A DNA stretch of 64,000 nt from Endozoicomonas sp965196975 (GTDB lineage: Bacteria > Pseudomonadota > Gammaproteobacteria > Pseudomonadales > Endozoicomonadaceae). Where the stretch lies: contig NZ_OZ239981.1 of assembly GCF_965196975.1 (NCBI RefSeq), positions 5,828,001 to 5,892,000 of the forward strand, given 5' to 3'. The notes under the pieces are model-generated. The model made no database searches, was not told where the DNA came from, and saw nothing but the letters and a program-made list of their open reading frames with translations. Positions within the stretch are counted from its first letter, which is position 1; each line of letters begins with the position of its first letter. This document shows positions 53,760 to 63,572 of the stretch, one piece after another. A program made the translations under genes and the position numbers.

Positions 53760-55358
53760 GTAACTATTCAGCACCCAGCAAAGGCGTATTGTTGTAATTT
53801 CGAACCGCTTTAAGAAGCGCCTGAAATATGTTCAACCCCTGCTTTTTAGCAGATGATAAATAGCTTCGGATTCGGGTAAACATGGTACCTCCGTCTTCGC
53901 TTCTGAAGCAGCCTGAGATCTTCTGCTTAAGTTTGGCCATCCTGGCATCACGTTCACTGCCATTGTTATCGAAGGGAATTGAAAAGTCCGACATGAAGCG
54001 CAACGTTTCAACCTTAAACTCAATAAGCCTTTTGAACAGGTTGTAGGCCTTGGTATTCCTGACCTTCTTACGTCCAAGCACCTGTCGTTGTTTTTCCATA
54101 TAAGCGGTTTCCTTCGTGAGAGCCCTTTGAAGGATTTGGTCGTATATCGTCTCAATGCGAAGCTGTATTGCACCAGGCATTTGAGTCAGACCGGCTGCTT
54201 TGTATTTCTTGCAGAAGTGCCAGGAGAGCGTAAGCAATTTCATCAGCCGCAGAGCCAGCTTATTCGCATCCCTATCGACAACTCCCTGAAGCTCTCTCAG
54301 ATGATGGGCATTACAAAGCACATGCACTGCCGCATAGGCAAAGTAGGACTTCCAATGATCGTGAACCAGAATGCCTGCAAAAGTCAGCAGGATGCCCATT
54401 GCATCCATTGCTTCACAACCTCGCCTTTCTGAGAGGTAGTAAAGCGTCCATTGGTCATCTCGCATAATGTGTAACCACCACAGTGAACCGTCAACCCGCA
54501 TGCCAGTTTCATCCGCTCCTGCAACCGGACTTTCTTGTAAAGCATCGCGGATACTCTGCTCAGTAGAGGCCAGGTTCTCATGGGTATAGGCAACAAAATT
54601 GGCAACAGAGCCTGCGCTGACACTCATGCAATAAATAGTATTGAAATACTCAGACACCCGGTGATATGGGATGAAGTGATACTGGTTTAAATGAACAGCC
54701 ATTGCCTGAGTCACTTCTCCGTATTGAGCAGCGGCTTTCACTCCTTGGGGAAACTCAGCGGTGTTCCGTTTACCACAAGGACATACTTTAACGTCTGCCC
54801 AGTACGCGGTAACTTCAAATTCTCCGGGTCTACCTGGATCAAAAACCTGTCGCTCAATGTATTTGGTGGGTTTAATATCGATAAGCGAAGACTGGCAACA
54901 GCAACATTTTTCAACCTTCAGATGCCTGACATAATCGGGTAAGGCGACACGTCTCAAACAAGAGCCTTGATGACCTTTCTGGCCACCTGGTTTATTGCCT
55001 GAAGATGGTCTAAGGCTTTTGGGGTTCGGTGTTTCCTGTGAGGAGCAGGGGGCTTCTTTGGAAGATGTATCACCTTTATCACTCCCTTTTTTACTGGGCT
55101 TTTGATAACCATCTGACGATGGTGGCTTACTACTGTTTTGACTGTTTTTATTAACCCTTTCTTCCAGTTCGCTGCAACGTTCCCGTAAAAGCGCATTCTC
55201 GGTCCGAAGCTCTTCATTCTCTTTAAGGAGAGCTTCGGTAAACGGAGTAGCTGGGAAGTCTGGTTCCATACTGGAGATTTGTTAGAAAAATTGAGTATAA
55301 GATGATGGTCGAAAAATCAGAAAATTCCAGATTTATATGAAGGGTGCTGAATAGTTAC
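53760..55358 (-). mobile_element. IS66-family element, copy 4
   Basis: 1599 bases, with perfect 17-base terminal repeats. It has a perfect 8-base target duplication GATTATTG (53752-53759, 55359-55366) and lies antisense to the steroid-reductase-like gene it splits. Confidence 0.96.
53764..55269 (-). CDS. IS66 family transposase (copy 4)
   Basis: 501 residues, the same protein as copies 1-3, with coiled coil, Cys cluster and DDE residues intact. Confidence 0.95.
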   Translation of the reverse strand: MEPDFPATPFTEALLKENEELRTENALLRERCSELEERVNKNSQNSSKPPSSDGYQKPSKKGSDKGDTSSKEAPCSSQETPNPKSLRPSSGNKPGGQKGHQGSCLRRVALPDYVRHLKVEKCCCCQSSLIDIKPTKYIERQVFDPGRPGEFEVTAYWADVKVCPCGKRNTAEFPQGVKAAAQYGEVTQAMAVHLNQYHFIPYHRVSEYFNTIYCMSVSAGSVANFVAYTHENLASTEQSIRDALQESPVAGADETGMRVDGSLWWLHIMRDDQWTLYYLSERRGCEAMDAMGILLTFAGILVHDHWKSYFAYAAVHVLCNAHHLRELQGVVDRDANKLALRLMKLLTLSWHFCKKYKAAGLTQMPGAIQLRIETIYDQILQRALTKETAYMEKQRQVLGRKKVRNTKAYNLFKRLIEFKVETLRFMSDFSIPFDNNGSERDARMAKLKQKISGCFRSEDGGTMFTRIRSYLSSAKKQGLNIFQALLKAVRNYNNTPLLGAE

Positions 55359-56252
55359 GATTATTGTTCTGGCTTCTAAGTTTGGCCAGGCGGCCTATGG
55401 TCGTTTTGGTGGGCGGGCACCAGGTGTGAAATTTGAGCCACGCCTTGGCTGGATTTTGATGGAACTTCCTGCACCTCTGGTATTTCTTATTGTGTTCTTC
55501 CAGGGGCAGAACAGTGATCAATTGGTCCCTATGATTTTCCTGGGCATCTGGATTATCCATTACAGTAACCGGGGTTTTATTAATCCACTGTTGATGCGTG
55601 TGCATAAAGGCAGTAAAGCATCATTCAATATATCCGTGGTGATTTTTGGCTGGATTGCTACCGCAGCACACGGCTTCTTCAGCGCTGATTTTATTGCTAA
55701 CCATGCAAAACATCTCACACCAGAGTGGCTGACAGATCCGAGGTTTATCGTTGGTATTATCATTTATGCCATTGGATTTATGTTAAATGTGCACTCGGAT
55801 GCGGTGGTTCGTAACTTGCGGTCCAAGGTGCCTAACCCAAATGAACCACGTTATAAAGTTCCCTATGGTGGTGGCTACCGTTTTGTTTCAAGCCCGAGTT
55901 ATCTTGGGGAGATGCTGTCATGGCTTGGTTTTGCCATCTTTACCTGGTCATTGGCTGGTGTGTTTATTCTTCTGGTAACCATGGCTAACCTGGTTCCCCG
56001 TGCACTGGCTACTCATCGCTGGTACCAAAAGCAGTTTGAAGATTATCCTCAGAATCGTAAGGCGCTTGTCCCTTACTTGATCTAACAATGCGGTAATATA
56101 GTTAAGGGGCATGAGCTTTGTTCACACTGTCCCTTTTGACTCCATCTGTAAAAGCGACGCTAAATAGAGCTGGATCATGGTTTTTCTGCTGAATTTTAAT
56201 TGAGAACTATTGTCTGAGATTGTCTGGTTGCTATGAGGAAGTGGAGTTATTT

Positions 56253-56762
56253 ATGAGAACTGTTGAAAGTCAGTCTGGCTGTTCATATTCTGCGTACTCA
56301 GTGAGTGATGGAGCTAGCCAACAAGGATCAAATGCTGAAAGCGTCTCCAGACTCTATATGAATCGTGATAGTGCTCAGTATCATGAATCCAAAATCAGCC
56401 TTAATGATCGACGGGCCAAAGTAACCCATCAGTTTTTAGGAGAAAATAAAGTCAAGGGACAAGCATTTTTAGGTGATAATTTTGATGAGTTTGCTGCCTC
56501 ATTACGCTACTTTGATTCTTTTATACAAAATCTTAAAGAGGAAGGAGTGCTGAGTGATTCGCAGATTAATTTTCTCGGAGTGCTGGCTAGTAACGAGGAG
56601 AAAGTCTCTGAACTGATTGCAATGCTTGCGCTTAGGTTTGATTTTCTTGCTTATAATGACAAAAAATTGGAGATGCGAAATCAGATCGCATTATGTTTGA
56701 TTCTTTCAAAAAACGAATCTTTAGTTGATTTTCTCATAGATAAAGAACGGTTAAGAAACTAG
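56253..56762 (+). CDS. uncharacterised protein, possible secreted factor
   Basis: A 169-residue protein with no signal peptide or membrane helix. The first 60 residues are Ser/Gln/Asn-rich (SGCSYSAYSVSDGASQQGSN), followed by a mostly helical part (FDEFAASLRYFDSFIQNLKEEGVLSD, MLALRFDFLAYNDKK, IALCLILSKNESLVDFLIDKERL). The disordered N terminus plus helical body is common in type III or type IV effectors, but there is no direct evidence of secretion. The ATG at 56253 follows GGAG; a TTG at 56220 is weaker. Mobile elements begin within 20 bases of its stop. Confidence 0.5.
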   Translation: MRTVESQSGCSYSAYSVSDGASQQGSNAESVSRLYMNRDSAQYHESKISLNDRRAKVTHQFLGENKVKGQAFLGDNFDEFAASLRYFDSFIQNLKEEGVLSDSQINFLGVLASNEEKVSELIAMLALRFDFLAYNDKKLEMRNQIALCLILSKNESLVDFLIDKERLRN

Positions 56763-56782
56763 AACTTCAATATATTACGCGA

Positions 56783-58173
56783 GGGTGCTCTCTCTGAATG
56801 ATTGAAACAATAGTGCTCTATTTTCACAGCTACTATGGGAACACCACTCATAATAGTTAACTGTCATGCCCGCTTCTGTTATTTCCAGCTCTACCAAAAG
56901 CATCGTTTTGCAAATTGAAGTTTCTATAGATTCAGGCAACATGCTGAATCTTGAAGATAGTTTACAGCGTGCACTCAATGAAGCCGGGCAGCTTGGAACA
57001 AAAGAGTTATTGGGGCTATTTGAATCACCCAATAAAGAACCTATCGTCGTTAATCAGCAGAAGTGGAACTACAAAGGAAAGGTTCTTAAGCACTATGAAA
57101 CCTTATACGGTCGTATACCTTTGGAGCGCTCCGTATATCAGGGTGTCAGAGGTGGCAGTACTCTGGCAGCACTTGATCTTCGTGCCGGTATTATTGGTTC
57201 AGCTACCCCCAAATTTGCCAAGTCTATCGCCTGGAAATACAGCCAGATGCCAGCGCCTGCGGTAAAAGAAGATTTTGAGACCAACCATCAAAGGACGCTT
57301 TCAAATTCTTATATCAAGCATTTATCGGACAGAGTAGGTGCATTAATTGAAGACCAGCAAGACACTCACTACCACCTTCCTCCACTAAAAGAGCCTGTTG
57401 AAACAATAGCCATTGGTCTGGATGGAACCTGCATGCTGCTTTGTGAAGAAGGCTGGAGGGAAGCCATGTGTGGGACATTGAGCCTATATTCTGCAGATGG
57501 AGACAGGCTCCACACGATATATACAGCCAGTTCGCCAGAGTATGGTAAACAAAGCTTTATGAGCAAGCTCGACGAGGAGATTGCAGATCTAAAACGACTC
57601 TACCCAAATGCCACATACATCGGGGTAGCTGACGGGGCTAGAGAAAACTGGAGTTATTTGAAACAACATACCTCTGGGCAGATACTCGATTTTTATCATG
57701 CATCTGAATATTTAGCTGGAGCAGCGGAAGCACTGTTTCCAACCAGTAAGGCGAAGCGACACCAGTGGCTTGAAGACAGGCTACATAGTTTGAAAAACAA
57801 GCGTGGAGCAGCCAAAAAAATCCTTCAGGAAATTGAATCAGCCGAGCTCCCGAAAAAGACAATCGCACTGACAGAGAAGCGCTACAAAGCTGTGAGCTAT
57901 TTTACAAACAATCACCAGTTAATGAATTATCATCAGGCGCTTAAACGCCATTGGCCAATAGGTTCAGGAGTTACTGAAGCGGCTTGTAAGACTCTGGTAA
58001 AGCAACGATTATGTGGTTCTGGAATGAGGTGGAAAGCAACAGGAGCGGAAGTGCTTTTGACAACAAGAGCACTGATCCAGAGTAAGGGGCGCTGGGAACA
58101 ACTTTGGTCTGAGTTCATGACTGGAAAGGTTGAAGCTAACCTATGAGTCAGTTATCAAATTGAGAGAGCACCC
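56783..58173 (+). mobile_element. ISKra4-family element, copy B
   Basis: 1391 bases, with tips GGGTGCTCTCTC as in copy A. It has a perfect 8-base duplication TTACGCGA (56775-56782, 58174-58181). The target straddles the left end of the neighbouring IS982 element, so this insertion is younger than that one. Confidence 0.95.
56866..58146 (+). CDS. ISKra4 family transposase (copy B)
   Basis: 426 residues, the same translation as copy A (39056-40336), with D186, D256, D275 and E371 in place. Confidence 0.92.
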   Translation: MPASVISSSTKSIVLQIEVSIDSGNMLNLEDSLQRALNEAGQLGTKELLGLFESPNKEPIVVNQQKWNYKGKVLKHYETLYGRIPLERSVYQGVRGGSTLAALDLRAGIIGSATPKFAKSIAWKYSQMPAPAVKEDFETNHQRTLSNSYIKHLSDRVGALIEDQQDTHYHLPPLKEPVETIAIGLDGTCMLLCEEGWREAMCGTLSLYSADGDRLHTIYTASSPEYGKQSFMSKLDEEIADLKRLYPNATYIGVADGARENWSYLKQHTSGQILDFYHASEYLAGAAEALFPTSKAKRHQWLEDRLHSLKNKRGAAKKILQEIESAELPKKTIALTEKRYKAVSYFTNNHQLMNYHQALKRHWPIGSGVTEAACKTLVKQRLCGSGMRWKATGAEVLLTTRALIQSKGRWEQLWSEFMTGKVEANL

Positions 58174-58213
58174 TTACGCGATGTGCGACTTTGTCTGAAA
58201 CTATCTCAAATTA

Positions 58214-58383
58214 CTAGCCCGGATATTTCATAAACTGCCCCGAATCTCGGGCAGGACTTTGTCGCCCTAAGGGATTTTGTGAGGGAGTGCCGTACCGGGG
58301 AGTACGGTCGACCGAGCAAAACTCCCTTAGGGCGGCAAAGGACAAGCGAGAACGGGAGCACGTTTATGAAATATCCGGGCTAG
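58214..58383. repeat. 170-base palindromic MITE-like element
   Basis: Perfect 22-base terminal inverted repeats, starting CTAGCCCGGATATTTC at the left and ending in its complement at 58383. Further nested pairs include GCCCTAAGGG (58264-58273) with CCCTTAGGGC (58324-58333), and CCGTAC / GTACGG at the centre. No coding capacity. The outermost CTAG may be a 4-base target duplication or part of the repeat; as CTAG is self-complementary this cannot be resolved. Confidence 0.8.
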
Positions 58384-58441
58384 CATGATGGTAAGTCCAA
58401 GTTGTATCTTCAAAATCACGCAATTATTTGCTTTCCGTTTT

Positions 58442-59332
58442 TTAATCTTCGGAAATAAGGTTCTCAAACTGTATTGCAGGACGACCAGCAATTATATTCA
58501 GATAAGAACCAATATTATGTGCCAGTAACTTCCGAGCGATACGTGATGTCATATGCCATCTATCTCGACAATGGCACTTTTCTATTTCAAAGCGCTCTGT
58601 CAATTGACCTATCACTGTTTCTATTCTCCGTCGTACCCGTAATACCAGCTTTACAAACGACTTCGGACGTTCATCTTGCATGTTTTTTCTCAGTGGCGTC
58701 TGAAGATCAATACCTAATTCCTGACAATCAGCTTTAAACTCAGGCCTTATATAGCCCTTATCGCCAAGCAAGAGGCCAGAAATGGTCTCGAGCATGTCAT
58801 AGGCTGCATCACGCTCATCTACGTTCGCTGCGGTCAGAGTAAAACCCACAGGAATCCCTCGTGCTTCAACCAGCAAATGCCCCTGAAAGCCATAGAACTT
58901 CTTGTCCTTGGAAGCGCAGTAACCATAACCAGCCTCAGCTTTAAAGATACGGCTCTGTGGTGCACGGGTTCTGACGACAACATCAATCGGAAAACCATCG
59001 ATTAAATGGATATCTGCATTATCTGCATGCATCATCTGGACTATACGAATTTGCAGTCGTTGTTTCACATGCCATAAGTTGGCGGCCTGTTTGACAAATG
59101 CCGAGCGTGAAGGAATGTCAGGAAACAGGTGTCGCCAGTGTCGGGTAAAATACTTCCAAATCTCAGTGTCCTTATGATGCCCAAGCCATTCACCGACAAC
59201 TTCCATGGTGATCGCTTCACTATCAGTGAGCTTTGGTGGAAACCCTCGAAGTCGCAGTGGTACAGGAAAAAGCTCTTTTACCAAATCGTCGATCAAGCAG
59301 TAGACTGTAGTGATAAACTCTTCAACGGGCAT
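58442..59332 (-). CDS. IS982 family transposase
   Basis: A 296-residue DDE transposase. Catalytic residues are D112 (IHLIDGFPIDVV), D191 (LLLGDKGYI) and E238 (RVRRRIETVIGQL, followed by FEIEKCHCR). FPPKLTDSEAITMEVVGEWLG near the N terminus is the usual IS982 DNA-binding segment. The frame is intact, so this element may still be mobile despite the palindrome in its 3' non-coding part. Confidence 0.92.
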   Translation of the reverse strand: MPVEEFITTVYCLIDDLVKELFPVPLRLRGFPPKLTDSEAITMEVVGEWLGHHKDTEIWKYFTRHWRHLFPDIPSRSAFVKQAANLWHVKQRLQIRIVQMMHADNADIHLIDGFPIDVVVRTRAPQSRIFKAEAGYGYCASKDKKFYGFQGHLLVEARGIPVGFTLTAANVDERDAAYDMLETISGLLLGDKGYIRPEFKADCQELGIDLQTPLRKNMQDERPKSFVKLVLRVRRRIETVIGQLTERFEIEKCHCRDRWHMTSRIARKLLAHNIGSYLNIIAGRPAIQFENLISED

Positions 59333-59520
59333 GACTGAAACCTTCTTTGCTTTCTACTGCTTTTAATAGCAGAAAGCAGGATCAGTCATGTCTCCTTATG
59401 CAAACCTAAAAGTCGCACATGGCGTATATATTTTACATTAATGCTATCGGAGCCTCTGGGGGACGTGTGGAAGAAAAAGCACCTTAATGTATAAGTGGTG
59501 AGGATGCCTTTTTTGGTGGG

Positions 59521-59560
59521 CCGTTGCCTGAAAAATGCAGCCTGATTTATCAGGCAACGG
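59521..59560. terminator. hairpin downstream of the Lon-like gene
   Basis: Perfect 11-base stem CCGTTGCCTGA / TCAGGCAACGG with an 18-base loop, 28 bases past the gene's stop on the minus strand. There is no U run. Confidence 0.5.
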
Positions 59561-59587
59561 GTTGACGTTGGTTTAAGAACTATGCCA

Positions 59588-61981
59588 TTAACTGTGGTTT
59601 TCTTTGGTTAGCTCGGCGATTTCTTTCAGACGTTCCAGTACTTTCTGGTTGATAGAGCCTTTTGGATAATTGCCTTTGCTGTTCATGACACCCGGGCGAT
59701 GGCCTGTCAGTAGCTCAAGCGCCTCTTCAACGTGAGAAACGGCATAAACATTAAACTTCTTGGCTTTCACCGCATCCACTACCTTACTGTGAAGCATCAG
59801 GTTGCGAACGTTCGCCTGAGGGATGATCACACCCTGCTCACCGGTCAGGCCTCTGGCATTACAGAGATCAAAGAACCCTTCGATTTTCTCGTTCACGCCA
59901 CCAATAGCCTGAACTTCACCATGCTGGTTCATGGAGCCCGTTACTGCATAGCATTGCTTGATCGGGGTATTGGTCAGTGCTGAGAGCAGGCAGCAGAGCT
60001 CTGCCATGGAGGCACTGTCACCATCGATATAGCCGTAGGACTGCTCCATCGCCAGACTGGCAGAAATCGCCAGTGGGAACTTCTGGGCATAGCGGCTGCC
60101 AAGATAACCGGTCAGGATCATGACGCCTTTGGAATGAATTGCCTGACCCAGGGCTACCTCACGTTCAATATCCACAATACCCTGACTACCGGGGTAAACA
60201 GCTGCGGTAATTCGGGCGGGAGAACCAAAGCAGGCATCTCCAACAGAGAGCACCGTTAAACCATTGATCTTGCCAATCTGCTCACCGTCAGTATCAATCA
60301 GGATGCTGCCTTCCAGCATATCATCCAGAATCTGCTTACTGACCCGGCCAGTTCGCTCAGCCTTGGCATCCAGTGCCCGGTCAATATGATCGTGGTTGAT
60401 TTTACGGCCATTACTGGTTCGTCGAATAAAGTCAGCCTCGGCCAGCAAATCGAAGAGCTCACCGATTTTTGCCGATAGCTGAGTCTGGTTTTCGGTCATC
60501 CGGGAGCTTTGTTCTATCATCCGGGCAACTGCTGATGCAGACAGTGGTGGATAGTTTTCATCATCCGCTCGGTTTTTCAGTAGCTGGGCAAAAGCCTGAA
60601 CGGTTTCAGTAGAACGCGGCAATTGGTCATCAAAGTCCACCAGTACCCGGAACATTTCGTGGAAATCAGGGTCAAGCTGCTGAAGGATGTAGTAAATATC
60701 CCTAGACCCAACCAGAATCACTTTCACATGCAGTGGAATAATTTCCGGGGTCAGGGTGATGGTATTCATCAGCCCCATCTCTGAGTAAGGTGATTCAATT
60801 TTTAATTGTCGCTCTTTCAGCGCACGTTTCAGTGCTTCCCAGACAAAGGGTTCTTCCAGAAGCTTATTGGCTTCAAGCAACAGATAACCCCCATTGGCCT
60901 GGTGCAGAGAGCCGGGGCAGATTTGACGGAAGTTGGTGACCAGGGCTCCCATCTCACTGGCGTATTCTATGCGGCCAAAGAGGTTTTTGTAGTTGGGGTG
61001 AGACTCATAGATAACCGGTGCAGCCGCATCATTCTTATGGCCAACCACAAGATTGGGAGAGTAAAGTTCTTCAAGTGCAGACCGTTTGCTGGCATCTTCT
61101 TTGGACTCCATTGCCCGCTCATCGGCCAGGTATTCAATTACCGTCCGGTGCAGGTGCTGTTTGACGGCTTCCAGATAATCCAGAATATTCTGCTCTTTGC
61201 TGTATTTTTTCAGCATGGGCTTCAGCAGCGGAGCCAGAGCCTGGTCAATGGTGTCCTGATTCAGGTCCTGAAGCTTTTCGTTGGACTCCCGTTTCCACTG
61301 TGGCAGTTCAACCAGGGATTCATTCAGACGTGTTTCCAGTTCACTGATATCGTTATTGAACTTTTCCCGCTTTTTATCTGGCAATTGAGCGAACTCGGTC
61401 TCATCCATCGCCTTGCCACCAGACATGGGCGTGAAGCTCAGTGCACCGGTATCCCGGTATAAAGCAATATCTCTTTTGAGAGCTTCCTGTTCAATTTGAT
61501 CAATGGCCTGGTCATAGCGCTTATTGAAGCTGCGTTCAATGGCGCTTTTCTTTTGCTGATAGGTGGGGTTTTCAAACGCAGCAGGAAAGGTCATCAAGAG
61601 CTTATCAATGAAACTCTCAAAGTCTTTCTGCAGGTCGCTACCCAAACCAGCGGGTAGCCTGAGAGCTTTCGGCTCACGGGGGTTGTCAAAGTTATTGACG
61701 TAGGCCCAGTCATCAGAGGAACTTTGCCTTTTGGCCTCTGTTTCAAGGTATTTCCGGAGATAGGACATCCGGCCTGTGCCAGACTCGCCCATGACGTAGA
61801 TGTTATAGCCCGAGCGGTGCATGGCGACACCAAACTGAATCGCACTGGTGGCCCGCTCCTGACCCAGGATACCGACGTAATTTTCCAGTTCTTCTGTGGA
61901 CTTGAAACCCAAATCCTTAACTGGTTGCTTAGCGATGAGCTGATTCGCTGTTAGTTTGAGTTTTTTCACAAGTCTTGCCAT
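59588..61981 (-). CDS. Lon-type ATP-dependent protease (LonB-like AAA+ protein)
   Basis: A 797-residue AAA+ protease. The P-loop is GESGTGRMSYL, with Arg where most have Lys, as often in this Lon family branch. A large helical insertion (residues 110-300) separates it from VLVDFDDQLPRS and the sensor region. The C-terminal protease domain has the Ser-Lys dyad of Lon: GDSASMAELCCLLSALTNTP (Ser) and GGVNEKIEGFFDLC (Lys). It probably degrades specific cytoplasmic proteins. The ATG at 61981 is chosen over a TTG at 61990. Adjacent, divergent to dacB. Confidence 0.9.
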   Translation of the reverse strand: MARLVKKLKLTANQLIAKQPVKDLGFKSTEELENYVGILGQERATSAIQFGVAMHRSGYNIYVMGESGTGRMSYLRKYLETEAKRQSSSDDWAYVNNFDNPREPKALRLPAGLGSDLQKDFESFIDKLLMTFPAAFENPTYQQKKSAIERSFNKRYDQAIDQIEQEALKRDIALYRDTGALSFTPMSGGKAMDETEFAQLPDKKREKFNNDISELETRLNESLVELPQWKRESNEKLQDLNQDTIDQALAPLLKPMLKKYSKEQNILDYLEAVKQHLHRTVIEYLADERAMESKEDASKRSALEELYSPNLVVGHKNDAAAPVIYESHPNYKNLFGRIEYASEMGALVTNFRQICPGSLHQANGGYLLLEANKLLEEPFVWEALKRALKERQLKIESPYSEMGLMNTITLTPEIIPLHVKVILVGSRDIYYILQQLDPDFHEMFRVLVDFDDQLPRSTETVQAFAQLLKNRADDENYPPLSASAVARMIEQSSRMTENQTQLSAKIGELFDLLAEADFIRRTSNGRKINHDHIDRALDAKAERTGRVSKQILDDMLEGSILIDTDGEQIGKINGLTVLSVGDACFGSPARITAAVYPGSQGIVDIEREVALGQAIHSKGVMILTGYLGSRYAQKFPLAISASLAMEQSYGYIDGDSASMAELCCLLSALTNTPIKQCYAVTGSMNQHGEVQAIGGVNEKIEGFFDLCNARGLTGEQGVIIPQANVRNLMLHSKVVDAVKAKKFNVYAVSHVEEALELLTGHRPGVMNSKGNYPKGSINQKVLERLKEIAELTKENHS

Positions 61982-62162
61982 TTCCCGCAAAATGCTTACA
62001 CCATGGGAGTTCAGTGAAGCAATGGTGGTCGAAGATCTTCTTTTACAGACCCTATAGTACTCTCATTAAAAAGGTTTGTCGGCCTTGAGGCCAGTGTGTT
62101 GATCTGAGAATTGATAAATTGCATAGTGATTTTAGTGTTATCAATGGCTGCAGAGTTTATCT

Positions 62163-63572
62163 ATGAACTTCTGGAAAAAATGGCTGTCTACGGCTCTTAT
62201 AGTTTTTGGAGCTAGCAAAGGGGTTGCTTCCATCGATGATGACCTTGATCGACTGATCTCTACATTACCACCCGGACATATTCACTCCATTAAAGTCATT
62301 GAAGCTGAAACAGGAAAGGTGCTGTTTGATCGGAACAGTCGCTTTAACTTGTTACCAGCAAGCACGGTCAAAGCCATTACGGCAATTTCAGCCTATCGGG
62401 TGCTCGGAGAAGATTACAGATACCAAACCACCCTGCTGAGTAACAAGCCCCTGTCAGGGGGGAAGGTATATGCCGGAGATCTGGTTTTAACTTTCTCAGG
62501 TGATCCTTCGCTGACAAGGGCGGATCTTTCTGGACTGCTGAAAGAGCTTAATATCAAAGGTGTGAAGGTAATACGGGGCAATATCTGGCTTGATGGCTCT
62601 ATATATAGTGGTTATCCAAGAGCTGGTGGTGCGAGCTGGGATGATCATAATATCTGTTTTGCTGCTCCTGTCAGTGCAATGATTCTGGATCGTAACTGTT
62701 TCTTTGGCTGGCTAGTGCCCTCTGGAAAAGAGGGGCAGCTGTCAAAGATGGTTTACGATGAACCACAGTGGCAGCTCTCTATTGATAACCAAATAGAGGT
62801 TCGAAAACCTCAGGCACATGAGTTAAATGGTTGTGTTCAGGAAGTCTGGCCATCATCAAAACATGAGTACCGTTTGGAAGGTTGCATTGCCCCTGATGCC
62901 AAACCAATGCGCATGGCGTTTTCAGTGCGTGACCCGGAGCGGGCTGCAGCAAGGTTTGTTGAGTCTTATTTGAAGGCGAACAAAATCAAACTGGATGGCA
63001 GCGTTCGGATTGAAAAACCGCAGGGCGATTTTAAATGGCTGGTGGCCAGTCATCATTCTGCACCTGTGCCCGACCTGTTGCAGCGAGTGCTGGATAAGTC
63101 AGACAACCTGTATGCTGATAGCCTGCTTAAAACCATAGGGTCATCTGTAAACGGCGATAAGGGGTCATACTCTTCAGGTACAGAAGCAGTTCTGGCCATG
63201 TTAAGGGAAGAGGGAGTTGACCTGACCAGGGGCAGGTTGGTAGATGGCTCAGGGTTGTCAAGATATAACATGCTCAGCGCTGATGATTTTACAGGAGTGT
63301 TGCAGACCGGTTGGAGGAGTTGGGGAGAAAATGCGCCCTGGCTGGCTTCACGGGATGACGAACGTCGCTGGCTAAAGACGGGTTACATGAGTGGGGTGAA
63401 CAGTATGGTGGGGTACGCCTTTCCTGAAAATAGTTCACCTTTGATATTTGCTGTACTACTGAATGGCCTGAGACCTGTCCAGCCAGCAACGAATGAAGAC
63501 ACAAAAGCATTTCATCATGAAATCAGGCTATTTCACCGGGCATTTCTTGAGCGACTGACGGATACACAATAA
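62163..63572 (+). CDS. dacB: D-alanyl-D-alanine carboxypeptidase/endopeptidase (PBP4)
   Basis: A 469-residue periplasmic class C penicillin-binding protein that trims or cleaves peptidoglycan cross-links. The signal peptide is about 23 residues (STALIVFGASKGVAS). Active-site motifs: S67-T-V-K70 (LLPASTVKAI), S-D-N near 318 (LDKSDNLYADSLLKTIG) and K-T-G near 414 (RRWLKTGYMSGVNSMVGYAF). Residues 90-290 include the domain II/III insertion with LTFSGDPSLT typical of PBP4. Monocistronic. The rRNA promoter region follows about 210 bases downstream. Confidence 0.93.
   Translation: MNFWKKWLSTALIVFGASKGVASIDDDLDRLISTLPPGHIHSIKVIEAETGKVLFDRNSRFNLLPASTVKAITAISAYRVLGEDYRYQTTLLSNKPLSGGKVYAGDLVLTFSGDPSLTRADLSGLLKELNIKGVKVIRGNIWLDGSIYSGYPRAGGASWDDHNICFAAPVSAMILDRNCFFGWLVPSGKEGQLSKMVYDEPQWQLSIDNQIEVRKPQAHELNGCVQEVWPSSKHEYRLEGCIAPDAKPMRMAFSVRDPERAAARFVESYLKANKIKLDGSVRIEKPQGDFKWLVASHHSAPVPDLLQRVLDKSDNLYADSLLKTIGSSVNGDKGSYSSGTEAVLAMLREEGVDLTRGRLVDGSGLSRYNMLSADDFTGVLQTGWRSWGENAPWLASRDDERRWLKTGYMSGVNSMVGYAFPENSSPLIFAVLLNGLRPVQPATNEDTKAFHHEIRLFHRAFLERLTDTQ

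Larger units (their letters stand above)
53687..56085 (+). pseudogene. 3-oxo-5-alpha-steroid 4-dehydrogenase-like protein, interrupted by IS66 copy 4
   Basis: The 5' fragment (53687-53759, MAWYTGDVFYDTALLAGFAY then VLII) joins the 3' fragment from 55367 (VLASKFGQAAYGRFG) after removal of the element and one GATTATTG copy. This gives 263 residues in perfect frame. The 3' part has several membrane helices and the family C-terminal motif VPYGGGYRFVSSPSYLGEMLSWLGFAI, with HRWYQKQFEDYPQNRKALVPYLI at the end. This matches the NADPH-binding end of steroid 5-alpha-reductases, which reduce a C=C bond in sterol or lipid substrates. The ATG at 53687 has GGAAGGA upstream. Confidence 0.93.
58176..59425 (-). 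mobile_element. IS982-family element carrying a 170-base palindrome
   Basis: About 1250 bases with terminal inverted repeats ACGCSATGTGCGACTTT (left ACGCGATG..., right ends ...CACATGGCGT), one mismatch. A 7-base direct repeat ATATATT lies outside both ends (56770-56776 and 59426-59432), with ISKra4 copy B now inserted at the left boundary. Without the internal palindrome (58214-58383) the length would be about 1080 bases, normal for IS982. Confidence 0.85.

Noticed and set aside
3738..59425. Possible composite transposon bounded by IS66 copies
   Set aside because: Copies 2-4 each have their own matching target duplication, showing independent insertions, and no shared outer duplication is present.
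60806..61462. 218-codon plus-strand frame
   Set aside because: It is antisense within the Lon-like protease and its translation has no recognisable domain.
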